From assembly GCA_027596075.1 (NCBI GenBank), contig JADGJC010000015.1:7158-71157 (forward strand): DNA of 64,000 nt. The letters are read 5' to 3'. A program made the position numbers and the translations under genes. The stretch is from Rhizophlyctis rosea (lineage: Eukaryota > Chytridiomycota > Chytridiomycetes > Rhizophlyctidales > Rhizophlyctidaceae). The notes below the pieces were generated by a model. The model did not search any database. It had not been told where the DNA came from and saw nothing but the letters and a program-made list of their open reading frames with translations. Shown in pieces: positions 10,357-23,414 of this stretch (its first letter is position 1; every line of letters begins with the position of its first letter).

Positions 10357-13300
10357 ATGGGCACGGTTCTTTCTCGCCTAACACCGACAGAAGAGTCAAC
10401 CTCCAGCACCCAAAGACCGCCCGTCCTTCCCCGTTCGTCTTCTTTACCTGTTTTCCAGGATAGGTATTTGATAATGTACGTCCCTCAACCTACGGAAGAG
10501 CAACGGAGCTACGCCCCCGCAGGTCCCCGCGTTGAGAACCTGCCGCCAGTGCAATCTTATGTTGTAAACCCTCCCGTCCAAACACAAGAGCACCATGCCA
10601 CCCCGGAACCCCCTCAAATCATCAACACTCCATACCCTCTACCTCCCCAAGGCTCCACCCATCCTCCGGATGCCACCTTCCGCGACACTGATGGCGAGAA
10701 CACACTGCAGAGGAAGTCATCTTTGGCAAGTCTGAAAGGTGCCCCAACTCAACGTGGAAAGGGTGTCAACCGTGGGTCCAGCATGGCCGATGTTGTTGGC
10801 ACTCTCGGCCGTGCCAAGAGTGTAGTATCCAGGATTGAGACTGTGAAGAAGAAGCCTATTACCCTTGTTGCGACGGCCGGAAGGGATCTCGCCATTCAAC
10901 GGTGTCAGGAGAAGGTCAGCCAAATCTCCAAAGAATGTAAGTCCTGCCGGGCCTATTCTTGCGATGAGTGCATCCTTCCAATGAGTGCAGCAACTGTGCA
11001 ACATGTCAACCCATCTCACGTTTGTCTTATCACCCCATAGGCAAAGAGAGAAATGTCCGCTTCCGCGACACCCACTTCGACGTTGACAACCAAAACTCCC
11101 TCTACGCCCTCGACACCCAGGACGACATCGTCTACCGTACCGCCGGCACAAAACGCGTCTGGGAAATCTTTGACGACCCAAAGTTCTTCGTCAACGGCAC
11201 CACCGCAGGTGACATTCAGCAAGGTGCCGCCGGAGACTGCTACTTCCTCGCGGCTCTCGCAACCGTCACCAACGTCCCCACGCTCCTTTCCCAACTTTGC
11301 GTTGCTCGGGACGAAGAAGTTGGCGTATATGGCTTCATCTTCTTCAAGGATGGCGATTGGACTTCGGTGGTTGTGGACGATTTGTTGTACACCCGGGCAG
11401 CGGACTATGGGAATGCCGACCCGGTGCTGAGGAGTCTGTTGAGACATGACGAAACTTTGTACAGGAAGTTGTTCCAGACGGGCAGCGATGCATTGTTCTT
11501 CAGTGCTTGCAAGGATAAGAATGAGACTTGGCTGCCCCTTTTGGAGAAGGCGTATGCTAAGGTCCATGGGGATTATGAGAGTATTGATGGTGGTTTGACT
11601 GGGTAAGCTTTTTTGGTCGCGCGTGCTGTAGATGGATTTGGGGCAAAGTTGCTAACCCATCAATTCCTGACCACCAACAGCGAGGCGGTTGAAGACTTGA
11701 CCGGAGGCGTCACGACCACTCTCTACTGCAAGGACATCCTTGACCAGGACCGGTTTTGGCGCGAAGAACTCGTGCTCGTCAACCAACAATACCTCTTTGC
11801 CGTCGGCATTGTCGAAAAGAAACGCCCGGCTCCTGCTCCCGCCCCATCTGACGGTTCTGCCCCGACACCCGGCGCCTCTCCATCCAACCCTGACGGCGAG
11901 AAGATCTCTCACAATGGACTTGTGCCTGGTCATGCCTACAGTATCTTGCGTGCGGTCGAGAAGAACGGCAAGAGGTTCGTCTTGATCCGGAATCCGTGGG
12001 GGAAGACGGAATGGAACGGGAAATGGAGTGATGGAAGCGCGGAGTGGACGCCGGAGTGGATGATTGCTTTGAACCATCGATTCGGCGATGATGGTATCTT
12101 CTGGATGGAGTGTAAGTAGAATGTGACCCTTGTTGCTTCTTTCAGGTTCCGAAAACGTGTACTCCTTGTTTACTAACAACCGCTTGGTAACCATCAACAG
12201 ACCCCGACTTCCTCCGTCAATGGACACTCATTGACCGCACCCGCCTCTTCGACTCCTCCTACACGGTCGCATCCCAATGGGTCCGCCTCCCCGCTTTCTG
12301 GCCCGCCCAATGGTCTTCCACCGTCTTCTCCCTCACCATCTCCCACGCCACACCCGCAACCATCGTTCTCTCCCAACTCGACACCCGCTACTTCCGCGGC
12401 CTCGCCGGCCAGTATGACTTCTTCATGGAAATTCGCGTCACCGACGCCCGCAATGGCGAAGTCATTGCTAGGAGCCGCGGTCTGATGCACATGAGGCGCA
12501 GCAGTAACGTCGAGATCCGGCGGTTGGAGGAAGGCGTGTACATTGTTCATGTGAAGGTGACGAGGATCAGGGTTCCGGATAGGAAGACTGTGGTGGATGC
12601 CGTCATGCAAGGTGTGGGGAACCGGCCGGAGAAGACGTTGGCTGTTAGTGAGAACTATGTCGTGGCAAGGGCAAAGGCTGGGGCGGAGAGTGAAGGGATC
12701 TTCCGGGCACTCGGGTTGGGCGGTGTCAACGGCATGGACGGTGCATCGCGTCCCGCTCCTACCCCCGCAATCGCTCCTCAACAAGAAGGCGGGGAAGGCG
12801 GCGAAGCCGAAGAAGAAGGGGACTACATCTGCGATGGATGCAAGCGTACTCTCGGCGGTACCCGATACCACTGCACTGACTGCGCCGACTATGACCTTTG
12901 TCCCGACTGTTATGAAAAGGTGGCCGAGATTCACGGGGAGGAAGGGCACGAGTTTGAGCAAAGGGAGGAGAGCCCCGCGGAGTACCAACAACAGGGCGGT
13001 GAAGAGGAACAGCAGCAAGCTCCGGCTCCTGCAGGTGGATCCCCGGATGACGACGATGACACGCCAACGGTTGTGTGTGGGCTTCGGGTATATGCGTTGG
13101 ACCCCGAACTCCGCATCGGTGCACACATCGGCGGGGAGTTGGAGCTGGTCGTTGGAGTGGACCCTGAAGATGCACACGGCGACTCCAAGTTGGAAGCGGA
13201 CGATGATGTTGTCGGCGGAGTCGGCGGAGGTCCCGGTGGGATGGTTGGGTTTGCGGGCGCCAGGCCCGGAGAAGCCAAGCAATTCGGTGGCGAAAAAGGG

Positions 13301-13357
13301 AAATTGGGTCCGAAAGAACCAAGCAAGGTCCAAAAGCAAGGGTGGACAAAGCATTGA
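10357..13357 (+). CDS. Calpain-family cysteine protease with C-terminal ZZ zinc finger
   Basis: Exons 10357-10936, 11041-11602, 11681-12111, 12201-13357 give 909 residues. The N-terminal 195 residues are Pro/Ser-rich and disordered. The calpain core follows: catalytic Cys in QQGAAGDCYFLAAL, His in GLVPGHAYSIL, Asn in LIRNPWGKTEWNGKWSDGS, all three intact. A Pro/Ala-rich insert of about 30 residues precedes the His motif. After the core comes a C2-like beta-sandwich region (VFSLTISHATPATIVLSQLD onward). A ZZ-type zinc finger then follows near residue 720, with CDGCKRTLGGTRYHC, CADYDLCPDCY and a His pair in IHGEEGHEF. No penta-EF-hand is present. The tail is Glu/Gln-rich then Gly/Lys-rich. Expected to be a cytosolic Ca2+-regulated processing protease; the ZZ finger suggests protein-partner targeting. 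Confidence 0.92.
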
Positions 13358-13641
13358 AGCAATCAAAGGGGTTAGATTAGAAGGGATGATTACAGCGAAT
13401 ATAAGGAGACGCATCCCATTGTAATTAGTATGTTCACACTGAAATATTATATCTATTATATCGTTCCTGCCTTTGATGATCGCACAAAATGGATTATAGA
13501 TGATTCTTCCCATTAGACATGCATGTATTCTCACAACCAGAAAAATTATGGACATGGGATTTACAAAATGTCCGAAAACAAAGAAGCGGGTATCATGCTG
13601 TGCAGCTATTTACATGTGTTGGCTTCGTTCGTTCAGTTTGT

Positions 13642-15539
13642 TCAACCGGTGGGACGCTTCCTTGGTTTGGGCCCGAACTTGGAAAGCAATTGTGTTAGTC
13701 ACAGTTGGTGTAAAAAGAGCAAAAAGATGCACGCCTCGGCACCTACCAGATGAGAGTAGCCTGGCGTATTTGGTAGTGGAGGTCGTCCAGCATCATCATC
13801 CCAGCTCCCAGCCGTCCGTCCATTGGATGCGGAATCGCACTGATCAGCCATTGCCTTGAGTCGCTTACTGGCCTCTGACTTGTTCGACGAGGTTGAGGGA
13901 GTGGGCCCAGGATCAGTCACCCTGGGTGGAGATTCGACAGTCGGCGAGAATCTTTCGCGTGAGGGGCTCTGAGGCGGTGGCGACATTGACGCAAACGAAG
14001 ACTTTCTTTGGCGGGCATTTTGACGACTTGATTCTGGTGGTGGACTGACGGAGGGAGAAAACGACCCTCTTGAGTGGTTCCTCGGAGGCGGCGATGCGGA
14101 TGAACGTGGAGCGTATGGGAGCTGCCGGAATTCCATCGGAGGTGGAGACCCTGCAGGCGGCGAAAAGGACTCGCGTGAAGAGCTGCTCAAAGTCGGTGAT
14201 GCAGATGGCCCGGCGCCGATCTTTTGTCGCTTGGACGGAGGAGGCGAACTGGAGACTGTAGACCTTCGTCTCGGGCCGGTCTGGGTCAAGAGTCAATGCT
14301 TGAACGACGCCACCGGTTTTAGAAATATCGGCAAACACTTACATTGCCAAATATTGAGTAGTCTGTGACGAGTGAGATTTTGCGTTTCGGGGCAGCAGGC
14401 CCAGGCGACGGGGAATGCGAAGATCGTCCCATCAAAGTTGAAGATAGGGCTGCCGTGACCGTCTTTGCCGCGTACCCGGAATTGGGATTGTAATTAACTC
14501 CCTCACCCGACTTGCGTATTTTTTGCACCGTCGTCAAAGGTTGACCTGTATCACGTGGGTGAATGTGAAGCGACGGTTATGCATGTGCGACGAGTAAGCG
14601 GCCGTGAAACCGGTTGGCGTTCGATTGGCTTCAGGCAGATGCACTATTTATTCATCTTGCGAGGGGCAAAGAGAGACAATTCAAGTCACACTCCCAAATG
14701 CATACTTACTTGGGATTCCCCACTTTCTCTTCCCGCCATGAGTGTGCTGAATGGGTATCACCTGGATTTTTTTGACACTTTGCCGTGCCGCTTCTGTCGC
14801 CGCACTGGCATTGGCGGCTGCACGTCTCGATTTTTCCTGCTTTTCCTGCCTTTTCGCCTGTAACATCATCAATATTATAGGCATGTTGTGATGTGAATGG
14901 TGTAAAAAGGCACTCGACATACCATGTAAAGCTGCTTCCAGCTTTTTGGAACTTCCAGCTGGCCTGCATCTTGCAACCTTTGTAACTCGGAAAACTCGCG
15001 TATGCAGTGTGCTTCCCATAGTTCTGTTGCGAAAGATGAGCATGCATGCCGCAAAATGCGATCCGTACGCACTGGAAACGCACCATCAGATTCTTCGATC
15101 ATGTGCTAACAAGAGACCAAAATATGTCAGAACTTTGCGTCCTTCAGTTGATTGCGCTCTGTACTTACTCGGTTGAACTGTTCCAGCAGATGCAGCTGTT
15201 GACCACAGTTGGATTGTGAGCTCATAAATTAACCAACAATTGTAGCAGACAGCCAAGTTCCTACCTTCTCCACAGAACAACGCGCAAGCGCTTTCTTGAG
15301 GTGAGAGTAGTAGCCAATAGGAACGCGTAGGAGAGCTGCGTGGAGAATCTCGTCAGCTCTTGCAATATCATGAGGCTATCCACTCACGACGACTACATTG
15401 TAGTTAACCTACCCTCTGAATTTCGCTCGAGAAAGGTCGTGCAAAGTTCCAACAGTGTAGGAATCTGCCTCGCACGTCGTGGGTGGCCCGTGTGCGCGAT
15501 GCCCTGTGCAGAACCCTCAACCCCTGAGGCCGACTCCAT
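13642..15539 (-). CDS. Elongin A (RNA polymerase II elongation factor / ubiquitin-ligase adaptor)
   Basis: Eight minus-strand exons: 15539-15413, 15356-15265, 15195-15169, 15105-14923, 14857-14710, 14545-14343, 14280-13747, 13677-13642, giving 449 residues. The N-terminal block matches the Elongin-A family: TLLELCTTFLERN, then VPIGYYSHLKKALARCS, LHLLEQFNRHMIEESD, an LWEAHC-like LWEAHCIREF, and VPKSWKQLYMAKRQEKQ. These form the Elongin B/C-binding (BC-box, F-box-like) region. The rest is Ser/Pro-rich with repeated SPPP and ends in a basic FGPKPRKRPTG tail that could be a nuclear signal. In other eukaryotes Elongin A partners Elongin C in transcription elongation and Cullin ubiquitin ligases. 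The 27-nt exon 3 and 36-nt exon 8 are unusually small. The start is the Met before ESASG; an in-frame upstream extension exists but is unlikely. Confidence 0.85.
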
Positions 15540-15881
15540 TCTTGACGCTTGTGTACAAGCACACTTGGTGGGTGTGAGGTCTTTGTAAACACTTTCTCTG
15601 CGAAGACTTAAGTAGTGTGCAAGGTGTGAGAGGAGACTTGAAAATGAGCGATGAGGTTGACGACGTGAGGATGGCCCTATGAAACCACCAGAGTGTATGC
15701 GCGGGTGGCTTGTGGGAGTGACCATCGTGTCACAGTTCTTCAAGCCACATGCATTGTTTAGTAAACAAGCCACTCATGAGAGGGGCAGCCAAAGTCGCAG
15801 TGACCTTACATCCAATATTGGACACTTCGAACTCGCCACAATGAACATTCCATCTGACATTCCATAATTCGTGTTCGAATC

Positions 15882-15902
15882 TCATTGGTGAATCTATAAA
15901 AA
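15882..15902 (+). promoter_or_regulatory. CCAAT-like and TATA core promoter of the oxidoreductase gene
   Basis: An inverted CCAAT (cattgg) at about 15883-15888 is followed by tctataaa at 15893-15900. That is about 118 nt before the chosen ATG at 16018, so an upstream ATG at 15919 would leave almost no leader. The remainder of the 15540-16017 gap is the divergent promoter shared with Elongin A. Confidence 0.5.
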
Positions 15903-16017
15903 GGAACGCCCCCTTTTCATGCCAACAATAAAGCAAGGCGGGTCATCATACTATATTTTGGTCCATCGTTTCTCCCACCACTTTGGATCTGTGAGCTTCA
16001 AACATATCTCTTCAAAA

Positions 16018-17025
16018 ATGCATCCAATGCCCGCAACTATGCGCGCCTATGCCCACGCAGCCTATGGCCCACCGACCAATTTAACGCTGACTTCCCTCCC
16101 CGTGCCCACCCTAAAGCCCAACAGCGTTCTTATCCACCTCCAGGCCGTATCTCTCAATGCCTCCGACATCGAATTCCTGACCGGTTCACCCGCATACACG
16201 CGCATCATGGGGGGCCTCACCAAACCCAAACCGAACTTCATACTCGGATCCGACATTGCAGGCACCATCGTCGCAATCGGGCCCAATGTCACAGAGTTTC
16301 AAGTGGGCGACAAAGTCATGGGCGATGTTCTGGAGTGGTTTGGGGGATTCGCAGAGTACGTCCTTGCGCCCACTCAGTGGTTGATCCAAAAGCCCGGCTG
16401 GATGAGCTGGGCAGAAGCGAGTGCGGTGCCGCAGGCGGGAGTGGTAGCGCTACAGGGAATCCGGAAAGGCGATGTAAAGGAGGGGCAAAAAGTGTTGATC
16501 AACGGAGCTGGTGGTGGGGCCGGAAGCTTTGCTATCCAGTTTGCGAAGATGGCGGGGGCGCACGTAACGGCAGTTGATCGTGAAGAGAAGGCGGGGATCA
16601 TGCGGGAGCTGGGCGCTGATGAGGTTGTCAATTACAAGGAGGAGGATTTCGCAGTGGGGAAGTCCAATCATTACGACTACATCTTGGATTTTGTGGCATC
16701 GTCGGAACGGTCACTTTCTTCCATTAAGAATGCCCTAGCGCTCAATGGGCAATATATCCTAGTGGGCGGACCTGTTGGGAAGATCCTGGAGTCGGCATTT
16801 GTAGCGCCTTTGCTGAATTCATTTGGGAGCAAGAAGGCGGGGATGTTGATTCATCAAAAGAGTAAGCAAGACATGGAGGAGATATGTAGCTTGCGGCAAG
16901 AGGGGAAACTTAAGATCGTGGTTGAGAGAGTTTTCAAGTTTGAAGAGTTGGTGAAGGCAGTAGAAGTAGTTGCTGAAGGACGAAATCAGGGGAAGATCGT
17001 TGTAGCATTTGAGGAGGCAAGCTGA
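16018..17025 (+). CDS. Medium-chain (zinc-type/quinone-like) NAD(P)-dependent oxidoreductase
   Basis: Single-exon gene of 335 residues. The N-terminal GroES-like alcohol-dehydrogenase domain (residues 10-130) contains MRAYAHAAYGPP, VSLNASDIEFL, GSDIAGTIVAIG and FQVGDKVMGD. The Rossmann domain follows, with GQKVLINGAGGGAGSFAIQFAKMAGA (AxxGxxG-type nucleotide-binding loop) and ELGADEVVNYKEEDF. The catalytic Cys/His zinc ligands of classic ADH are not seen, which fits the quinone oxidoreductase / fungal ToxD-like branch acting on alpha,beta-unsaturated carbonyls or quinones. Substrate unknown. The start at 16018 was chosen from the TATA box; the open frame extends to 15919. It lies between the divergent Elongin A and the downstream CaMK gene. 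Confidence 0.85.
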   Translation: MHPMPATMRAYAHAAYGPPTNLTLTSLPVPTLKPNSVLIHLQAVSLNASDIEFLTGSPAYTRIMGGLTKPKPNFILGSDIAGTIVAIGPNVTEFQVGDKVMGDVLEWFGGFAEYVLAPTQWLIQKPGWMSWAEASAVPQAGVVALQGIRKGDVKEGQKVLINGAGGGAGSFAIQFAKMAGAHVTAVDREEKAGIMRELGADEVVNYKEEDFAVGKSNHYDYILDFVASSERSLSSIKNALALNGQYILVGGPVGKILESAFVAPLLNSFGSKKAGMLIHQKSKQDMEEICSLRQEGKLKIVVERVFKFEELVKAVEVVAEGRNQGKIVVAFEEAS

Positions 17026-17156
17026 CGCAATTATTCAACAGACTAGCGGGCAAATTGGGAAGTCAGACCATCTGAGTTATTCTCAGTCATGCTGCGGCGT
17101 GTGTAGTAAACGTTTCAATGTCCAATCATAAAGACTTTAAACTACATTCAAGCCCA

Positions 17157-17164
17157 TATAAATA
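17157..17164 (+). promoter_or_regulatory. TATA-like box of the CaMKI gene
   Basis: tataaata lies 219 nt before the CaMKI ATG, with ccaat at 17122-17126 about 30 bp upstream of it. The 350-bp gap 17026-17375 holds nothing else recognised. Confidence 0.4.
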
Positions 17165-17375
17165 GCAGGCCAAAAAGTTCAAAAGGTTGCACACTGCACA
17201 GCCATTCATCAGGCCAACCTCCGTGAGTACAAGCCACTCGGAGGCAACCACCGCCGCCATCATCTTGAGCTTGGAATGTAAACAAACGGTTTCCCATGCT
17301 CTCTCTCCTCGCCCACAACTCCTGGGACATCCACCTCAATATCTATCCGACCCGTCTCTCCGCTGCAAAAGAGCC

Positions 17376-19328
<1,953 letters not shown>

Positions 19329-19953
19329 TGGGAAGGCAAGAAGTGATTTGCTTGGCTGTTGGAGTAGATGGTTCTCCAGACCGTTAGTTCTTTTGAGGAG
19401 GCTGTATTGGCGCCTATAATCTTTCATATGTAGTTTATGTACTTAGATATTTTCCTTCTTGTAAGTAGATGTTCTTGTTTCTCGATTGATCTGTTTGACT
19501 TGGCTCAACCTTGGTGGTTTGGAAGCGAGCGGTATTGATGCTCAACTCTACCGCCATGATTCTATGTGAGGTGCTCAGTCTTCTTCCTCCAGCTCCAGCA
19601 GTACAAATATCCTCACTGCACAGAGTGGCCGTATTATCTGAGTATCACTAGTTTTCCTTCGATCGTACAGTACAATGTTGACCCATCCTTACGACGCCCG
19701 CTGCATCGGAAAGACAGGGAATATGGAGAGGCGAAAAAACAAACGGTTGCCTGGCGAGTTGGTTGGTTCGGTTCAGGGACCTGACCAGCTCAACATCACA
19801 ACCGCGCCCTTTCCGAAAGCCCTACAATCCCGTCACATCTCTATACAAACTAATTATACATTCTGGGCCGATACGCAGGAACACGCACATAGACATGATT
19901 TTGCACAGTTTCACCTGCATCCCCGTGACCCTCCCACCTATTGTAACAATACC
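19329..19953. other. Convergent 3' intergenic region
   Basis: 625 bp between the ends of the CaMKI and Ral genes. AT-rich near 19420-19500 with candidate polyadenylation sequence; no coding potential that resists a shadow-ORF explanation. Confidence 0.5.
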
Positions 19954-20556
19954 TCATAGCAAAATGCACTTTCCCTTCTTCTTCTCCTTCCCTCCCTGAC
20001 TCTTCCCCACACCCTTTGCCTCCTTCCGATCCCTAATCTTCCTCATAAGCGTCTGATAAACCTCCTCAACATTTTGCCTCGTCTTCGCACTCGTCTCCAT
20101 ATAACTACACCCCCACTCCCTCGCCTTCGCCTCCCCATCCCTCGGCGCAACCTTCCTATGCTGCGCCAAATCACTCTTATTCCCCACCAGCACAAACGGC
20201 ACCTCCTCGTCATCCAGCACCCTACAAATCTGGTCGCGGAACTCCTGGGTGTGGACAAAAGACTCTTGTTCGCAGATGGAGAATATGCAAAGAAAGCCTT
20301 CACCGGAGCGGTAGTAGTTGTCGCGGATTGCGGCGTATTCTTCTTGGCCGGCGGTGTCGAGGATGTCGATGAAGCATTCTTGGGAGTCTAGGACGACTTT
20401 TTTGCGGTAGGAGTCGGCTTTTGTTGGGTCGTATTCTTCGATGAAGTCGCCGTACATGTATTGGAGGGTTAGGGCGGATTTTCCGACGCCGCCGGAGCCG
20501 ACCATGATGATTTTGTGGAGGGGGAGGTCGGGTTTTGTGGGTTTGTTTTTGCCCAT
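19954..20556 (-). CDS. Ral-type small GTPase
   Basis: Intronless, 200 residues. All G boxes are present: G1 GSGGVGKSA, switch I with [14 protein letters not shown]3 [24 protein letters not shown]4 NKSDL, G5 ETSAK. The [20 protein letters not shown] start and the [11 protein letters not shown] effector loop are diagnostic of Ral rather than Ras or Rap (Ral has [13 protein letters not shown]). The polybasic tail GGKEKKKGK ends in CILL, a geranylgeranylation CAAX box, so it should be membrane-anchored. Known Ral effectors are exocyst Sec5/Exo84 and RalBP1; whether they exist here is unknown. Gln of DTAGQ and Gly of GGVGK are wild type. The gene start is strongly C-rich and the end strongly G-rich. 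Confidence 0.92.
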   Translation of the reverse strand: MGKNKPTKPDLPLHKIIMVGSGGVGKSALTLQYMYGDFIEEYDPTKADSYRKKVVLDSQECFIDILDTAGQEEYAAIRDNYYRSGEGFLCIFSICEQESFVHTQEFRDQICRVLDDEEVPFVLVGNKSDLAQHRKVAPRDGEAKAREWGCSYMETSAKTRQNVEEVYQTLMRKIRDRKEAKGVGKSQGGKEKKKGKCILL

Positions 20557-20878
20557 TTTTGGTTTAGTGGGTGGTTAGGCGTTGTGGGGAGAAGGTGGCT
20601 CCGTGGTGAGGCTGTCAAAGATACAGCAGGGCGGATCTCGGGCTTGGGTTATTGAAGGCCAGGGGTGGTGATGTGGAATTCGAATGGATCGGTGTGAAAT
20701 GTGTGTGAATAAGTACAATAGCTAGTGGAGGTTTACTGATGGGTAAAAACCGGTGAGTATAACCGTCGGTATGGTTTTATTACGCCAGTTCAACCTACCG
20801 ATTCTGCCTTCAAGGCTACATACACGAAGTTGTCAGGAAATGTAAGGTAATCTCTTCTATGTTGTGACAAATGCGCCT
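20557..20878. other. Upstream region of Ral
   Basis: 322 bp of ordinary sequence with no ORF, TATA box or repeat that I can support. Confidence 0.4.
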
Positions 20879-21466
20879 TCAAAAACTTAATATGTGAGTT
20901 GGTGGAGGTTGAAAGTGAGCATGGATGACACGAATGACGGTGATGATGCGTGCAGTGATTTCCCAAAGTGCGTTACCTAATACCAACAAACTCATATGGT
21001 AGTGGTGTGGGTGGTGGTGTGTGCGATCCCACCCATCAATCGCCACCCCCCTATGTCCATCATCAACTCCCACCAACCTAGGACCCCCAAACGCGTGGCC
21101 CCGACAACACCGATTGGACCCCGATTGGAGGCGGTGCTGACAAGGCTGGCTGTTTGTGGCTGGTGGGTGCCTCCGTGCCACCCACTCCCACAATGACCAA
21201 ATCCTAAACAATGCCAAGGTTCGCATTGCCCGATTTTCCCACGTCATCTGGTTCCAATCTTCGAAAATAGTCTTCGCATTCCTAGTAAACCCTGTTAAAT
21301 CACCATCGTGCGACTGAAGACGAGCTATACGCACTTGAAGGAGTTCATTGTACGCTCGTTTGGTTTCCTTAAATCCACCCAGCATCCCACCCGTCGCGCG
21401 AGCAGGGCCGACTTCTGGTATTCGAGCAGGTGGACCTTCTTCAGACTTGTACGCCCGAAAGGGCAA
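20879..21466 (-). CDS. Uncharacterised ORF, model unresolved
   Basis: A minus-strand frame of about 195 codons. The first half reads like real protein (GGFKETKRAYNELLQVRIARLQ, then FTRNAKTIFEDWNQMTWENRAMRTLALF). After about residue 95 it becomes His/Gly/Arg-rich and unlike coding sequence, so the true end or a splice site is probably near 21170-21200. The frame opens with TTG rather than ATG, so the start is also unknown. No domain recognised. Its upstream side faces the REEP gene at 21656. It may be a short divergent gene encoding an amphipathic, possibly mitochondrial protein, which is speculative. Confidence 0.3.
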   Translation of the reverse strand: MPFRAYKSEEGPPARIPEVGPARATGGMLGGFKETKRAYNELLQVRIARLQSHDGDLTGFTRNAKTIFEDWNQMTWENRAMRTLALFRIWSLWEWVARRHPPATNSQPCQHRLQSGSNRCCRGHAFGGPRLVGVDDGHRGVAIDGWDRTHHHPHHYHMSLLVLGNALWEITARIITVIRVIHAHFQPPPTHILSF

Positions 21467-21655
21467 GACTTCGAATAGAACGTGTCCCGATAACAGCGTG
21501 AGTTTTTTGAGGGTGAAGGACTTGTTATGATGGAGAAGTGCTATACTTCACGATTTAGCCCTGTCAACTTTTGCTCAACCCGGTGCACTTCACAAATTTC
21601 CCTTTCAGTCTCTCCACGTCACCGTCCTTTGACGAAAGACACCCTCCACTCGAAT

Positions 21656-23076
21656 ATGATACCCCAATTTATATCACGAATATTGATGTATGCCCTGTCC
21701 CTGAGTACTCCACGCGGTACTCATGCAACCTTTCACTCACTCGCATCCTCGCCAGCAACGGAGTGGGCTTCCTGTACCCATCTTACAGCTCCTACAAAGC
21801 GATCAAAGCCCGTGACGCCCGCGCACTACATTCATGGCTCATGTATTGGAGCGTTCTGGGGATCTTCTGTGTAGCCGAGATTGTGGGGGACACACTGGTT
21901 TTCTGGTACGTCTTGCAGCGTCATCATTACAACTGTGAACAATTTGGGGACAACCTATTCATGTACGGGTAATGGCATGCACAGGTTTCCATTCTACTAT
22001 GACATAAAGCTCCTGTTTGTGTTGTGGTTAGTCAGCCCTTGGACACAGGTAACGATCGTGCATATGTCATCAGGAAACATTCTAGGCATGCAATGACTTA
22101 CGAGGCCATGGGCATAGGGTGCGAGGTTTCTCTACAGAACCTGGGTGCAACCGGCATTGGCAAAGCACGAGCAGGAGATTGATTCATCAATAGAGCGGGC
22201 CCACGAAGCAGTGAAACGGTCATCGATTGAGTGGGGACGGAGAGGATTGGCTACGGTGCAGACTGCTGTCATGGATTACATGTTCAAGGTACTATTTCGA
22301 AAGATGTGCCTTCGAACTTATATCCAGGATATCCAAGGCCTTCCGAATGACGCCATTGTCTTTTGAAGATCCCCATGTTAAGTGCAATGCCGAGCGGTCC
22401 GCAATCTCACGCCCCTTCCTCATCTTCCCGCATCACCGAGATTTTCGACGATCCTTCCCTAGCCGCAACGGCCCTCGCGACAGGAGCCAATGCTCAATAT
22501 CCACCAGCATCAGCACCACCATACCCAGCACCACCATCCTCGTCCCACGCACCTCAACAACCATTCCAACGCAACCGCGCGCTCCGCCCTGTAGCGAGCT
22601 CCAGCGCTCTCCACGACGCCTCCACCGCCGAAGCAGACCCCGTCGCAAAAATACAACGGCAACGCACGCGTCTCCTCCGGGCCTTACAAGACCTAGACCT
22701 AGCCGAACAACGCCACGCCCAGGGTAGCAGCGGCATGCCATCCCGGCGACGTTCCCTCTCCTCTCCCGCCCCAGCACAAGCCCTGCACATCCCCGCCGGT
22801 GCAATGGATAGACCGGACGTGGTTCTACCGCACCATCATCATGGAGGCCGCCCGGCACCCTCTGCGCCGCCGATAAGTCATGCGGGAGGGATGGAGTTTA
22901 GGGATTTGGATGCGGATATTGAGGATTTGTTGGCAGAAGATATGGAGTTGGAGAGGTTGGCGGGGGAGATTAGTGGTGGTGATTATGATATTTTGGGGGA
23001 GGGGGATGAGGTGGAGTGGAGGTGGGAGGGGCCGCCGGGTGGGGAGGATGTGATTGGTGTCAGGAGGCGGAAGTGA
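21656..23076 (+). CDS. REEP-family (TB2/DP1/HVA22) ER membrane-shaping protein
   Basis: Exons 21656-21687, 21756-21905, 21985-22048, 22118-22288, 22369-23076 give 374 residues. The conserved domain is residues 1-135: MIPQFISRILINGVGFLYPSY, SSYKAIKARD, LMYWSVLGIFCVAEIVGDT, FPFYYDIKLLFVLWLVSP, and LYRTWVQPALAKHEQEID. These match the hydrophobic hairpins of REEP1-4, which curve ER tubules and link ER to microtubules. The C-terminal 235 residues are Ala/Pro/Ser-rich, then acidic with repeated ED/EL, and look disordered. The short first exon is chosen because its splice at 21687/21756 restores the REEP N terminus in frame. REEP5/Yop1 is less likely because the protein has no long N-terminal extension before the first hairpin. 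Confidence 0.88.
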
Positions 23077-23414
23077 GTGGGTTTGTCAGGGGTTAGGTTT
23101 GAGGAGATCGGTTCAGTACTTTGAGATGGGTTTGGGATCCTTTTATTCTTTTTCTCTTTTGTAGATATGTTATAGCAGACTGACGTGTGCGGTTCGGGTT
23201 GCATCAGTTGAGAAGCTGTTGATTTTCTCCCTTTCTCTCCCTTTTGCATGTATGTAAATGAGTTTGACACCTCCATCATCCAAATTTGCGGTAAATCCAT
23301 AATCAATATCATGTGTGTGCAGATCAGACTCCTTCGCCCTCAGCGATTGCCTTTTGTCATTCATTGCGTTCCATTATTCGATGCTGTTATAGTGTCGACT
23401 AGCAAATATATTCA
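23077..23414. other. Convergent 3' intergenic region
   Basis: 338 bp between the REEP and disordered-protein stops. T-rich tracts at 23140-23165 and 23220-23245 on the plus strand; nothing else seen. Confidence 0.5.

Noticed and set aside
12194..13555. 453-codon minus-strand ORF antisense to calpain exon 4
   Set aside because: It mirrors a strongly coding plus-strand exon with an intact calpain and ZZ domain; its product is Pro/Ser/Arg-rich without domain features.
15919..16017. Upstream in-frame extension of the oxidoreductase
   Set aside because: The TATA box at 15893 would leave a leader under 20 nt, and the added residues do not fit the family N terminus.
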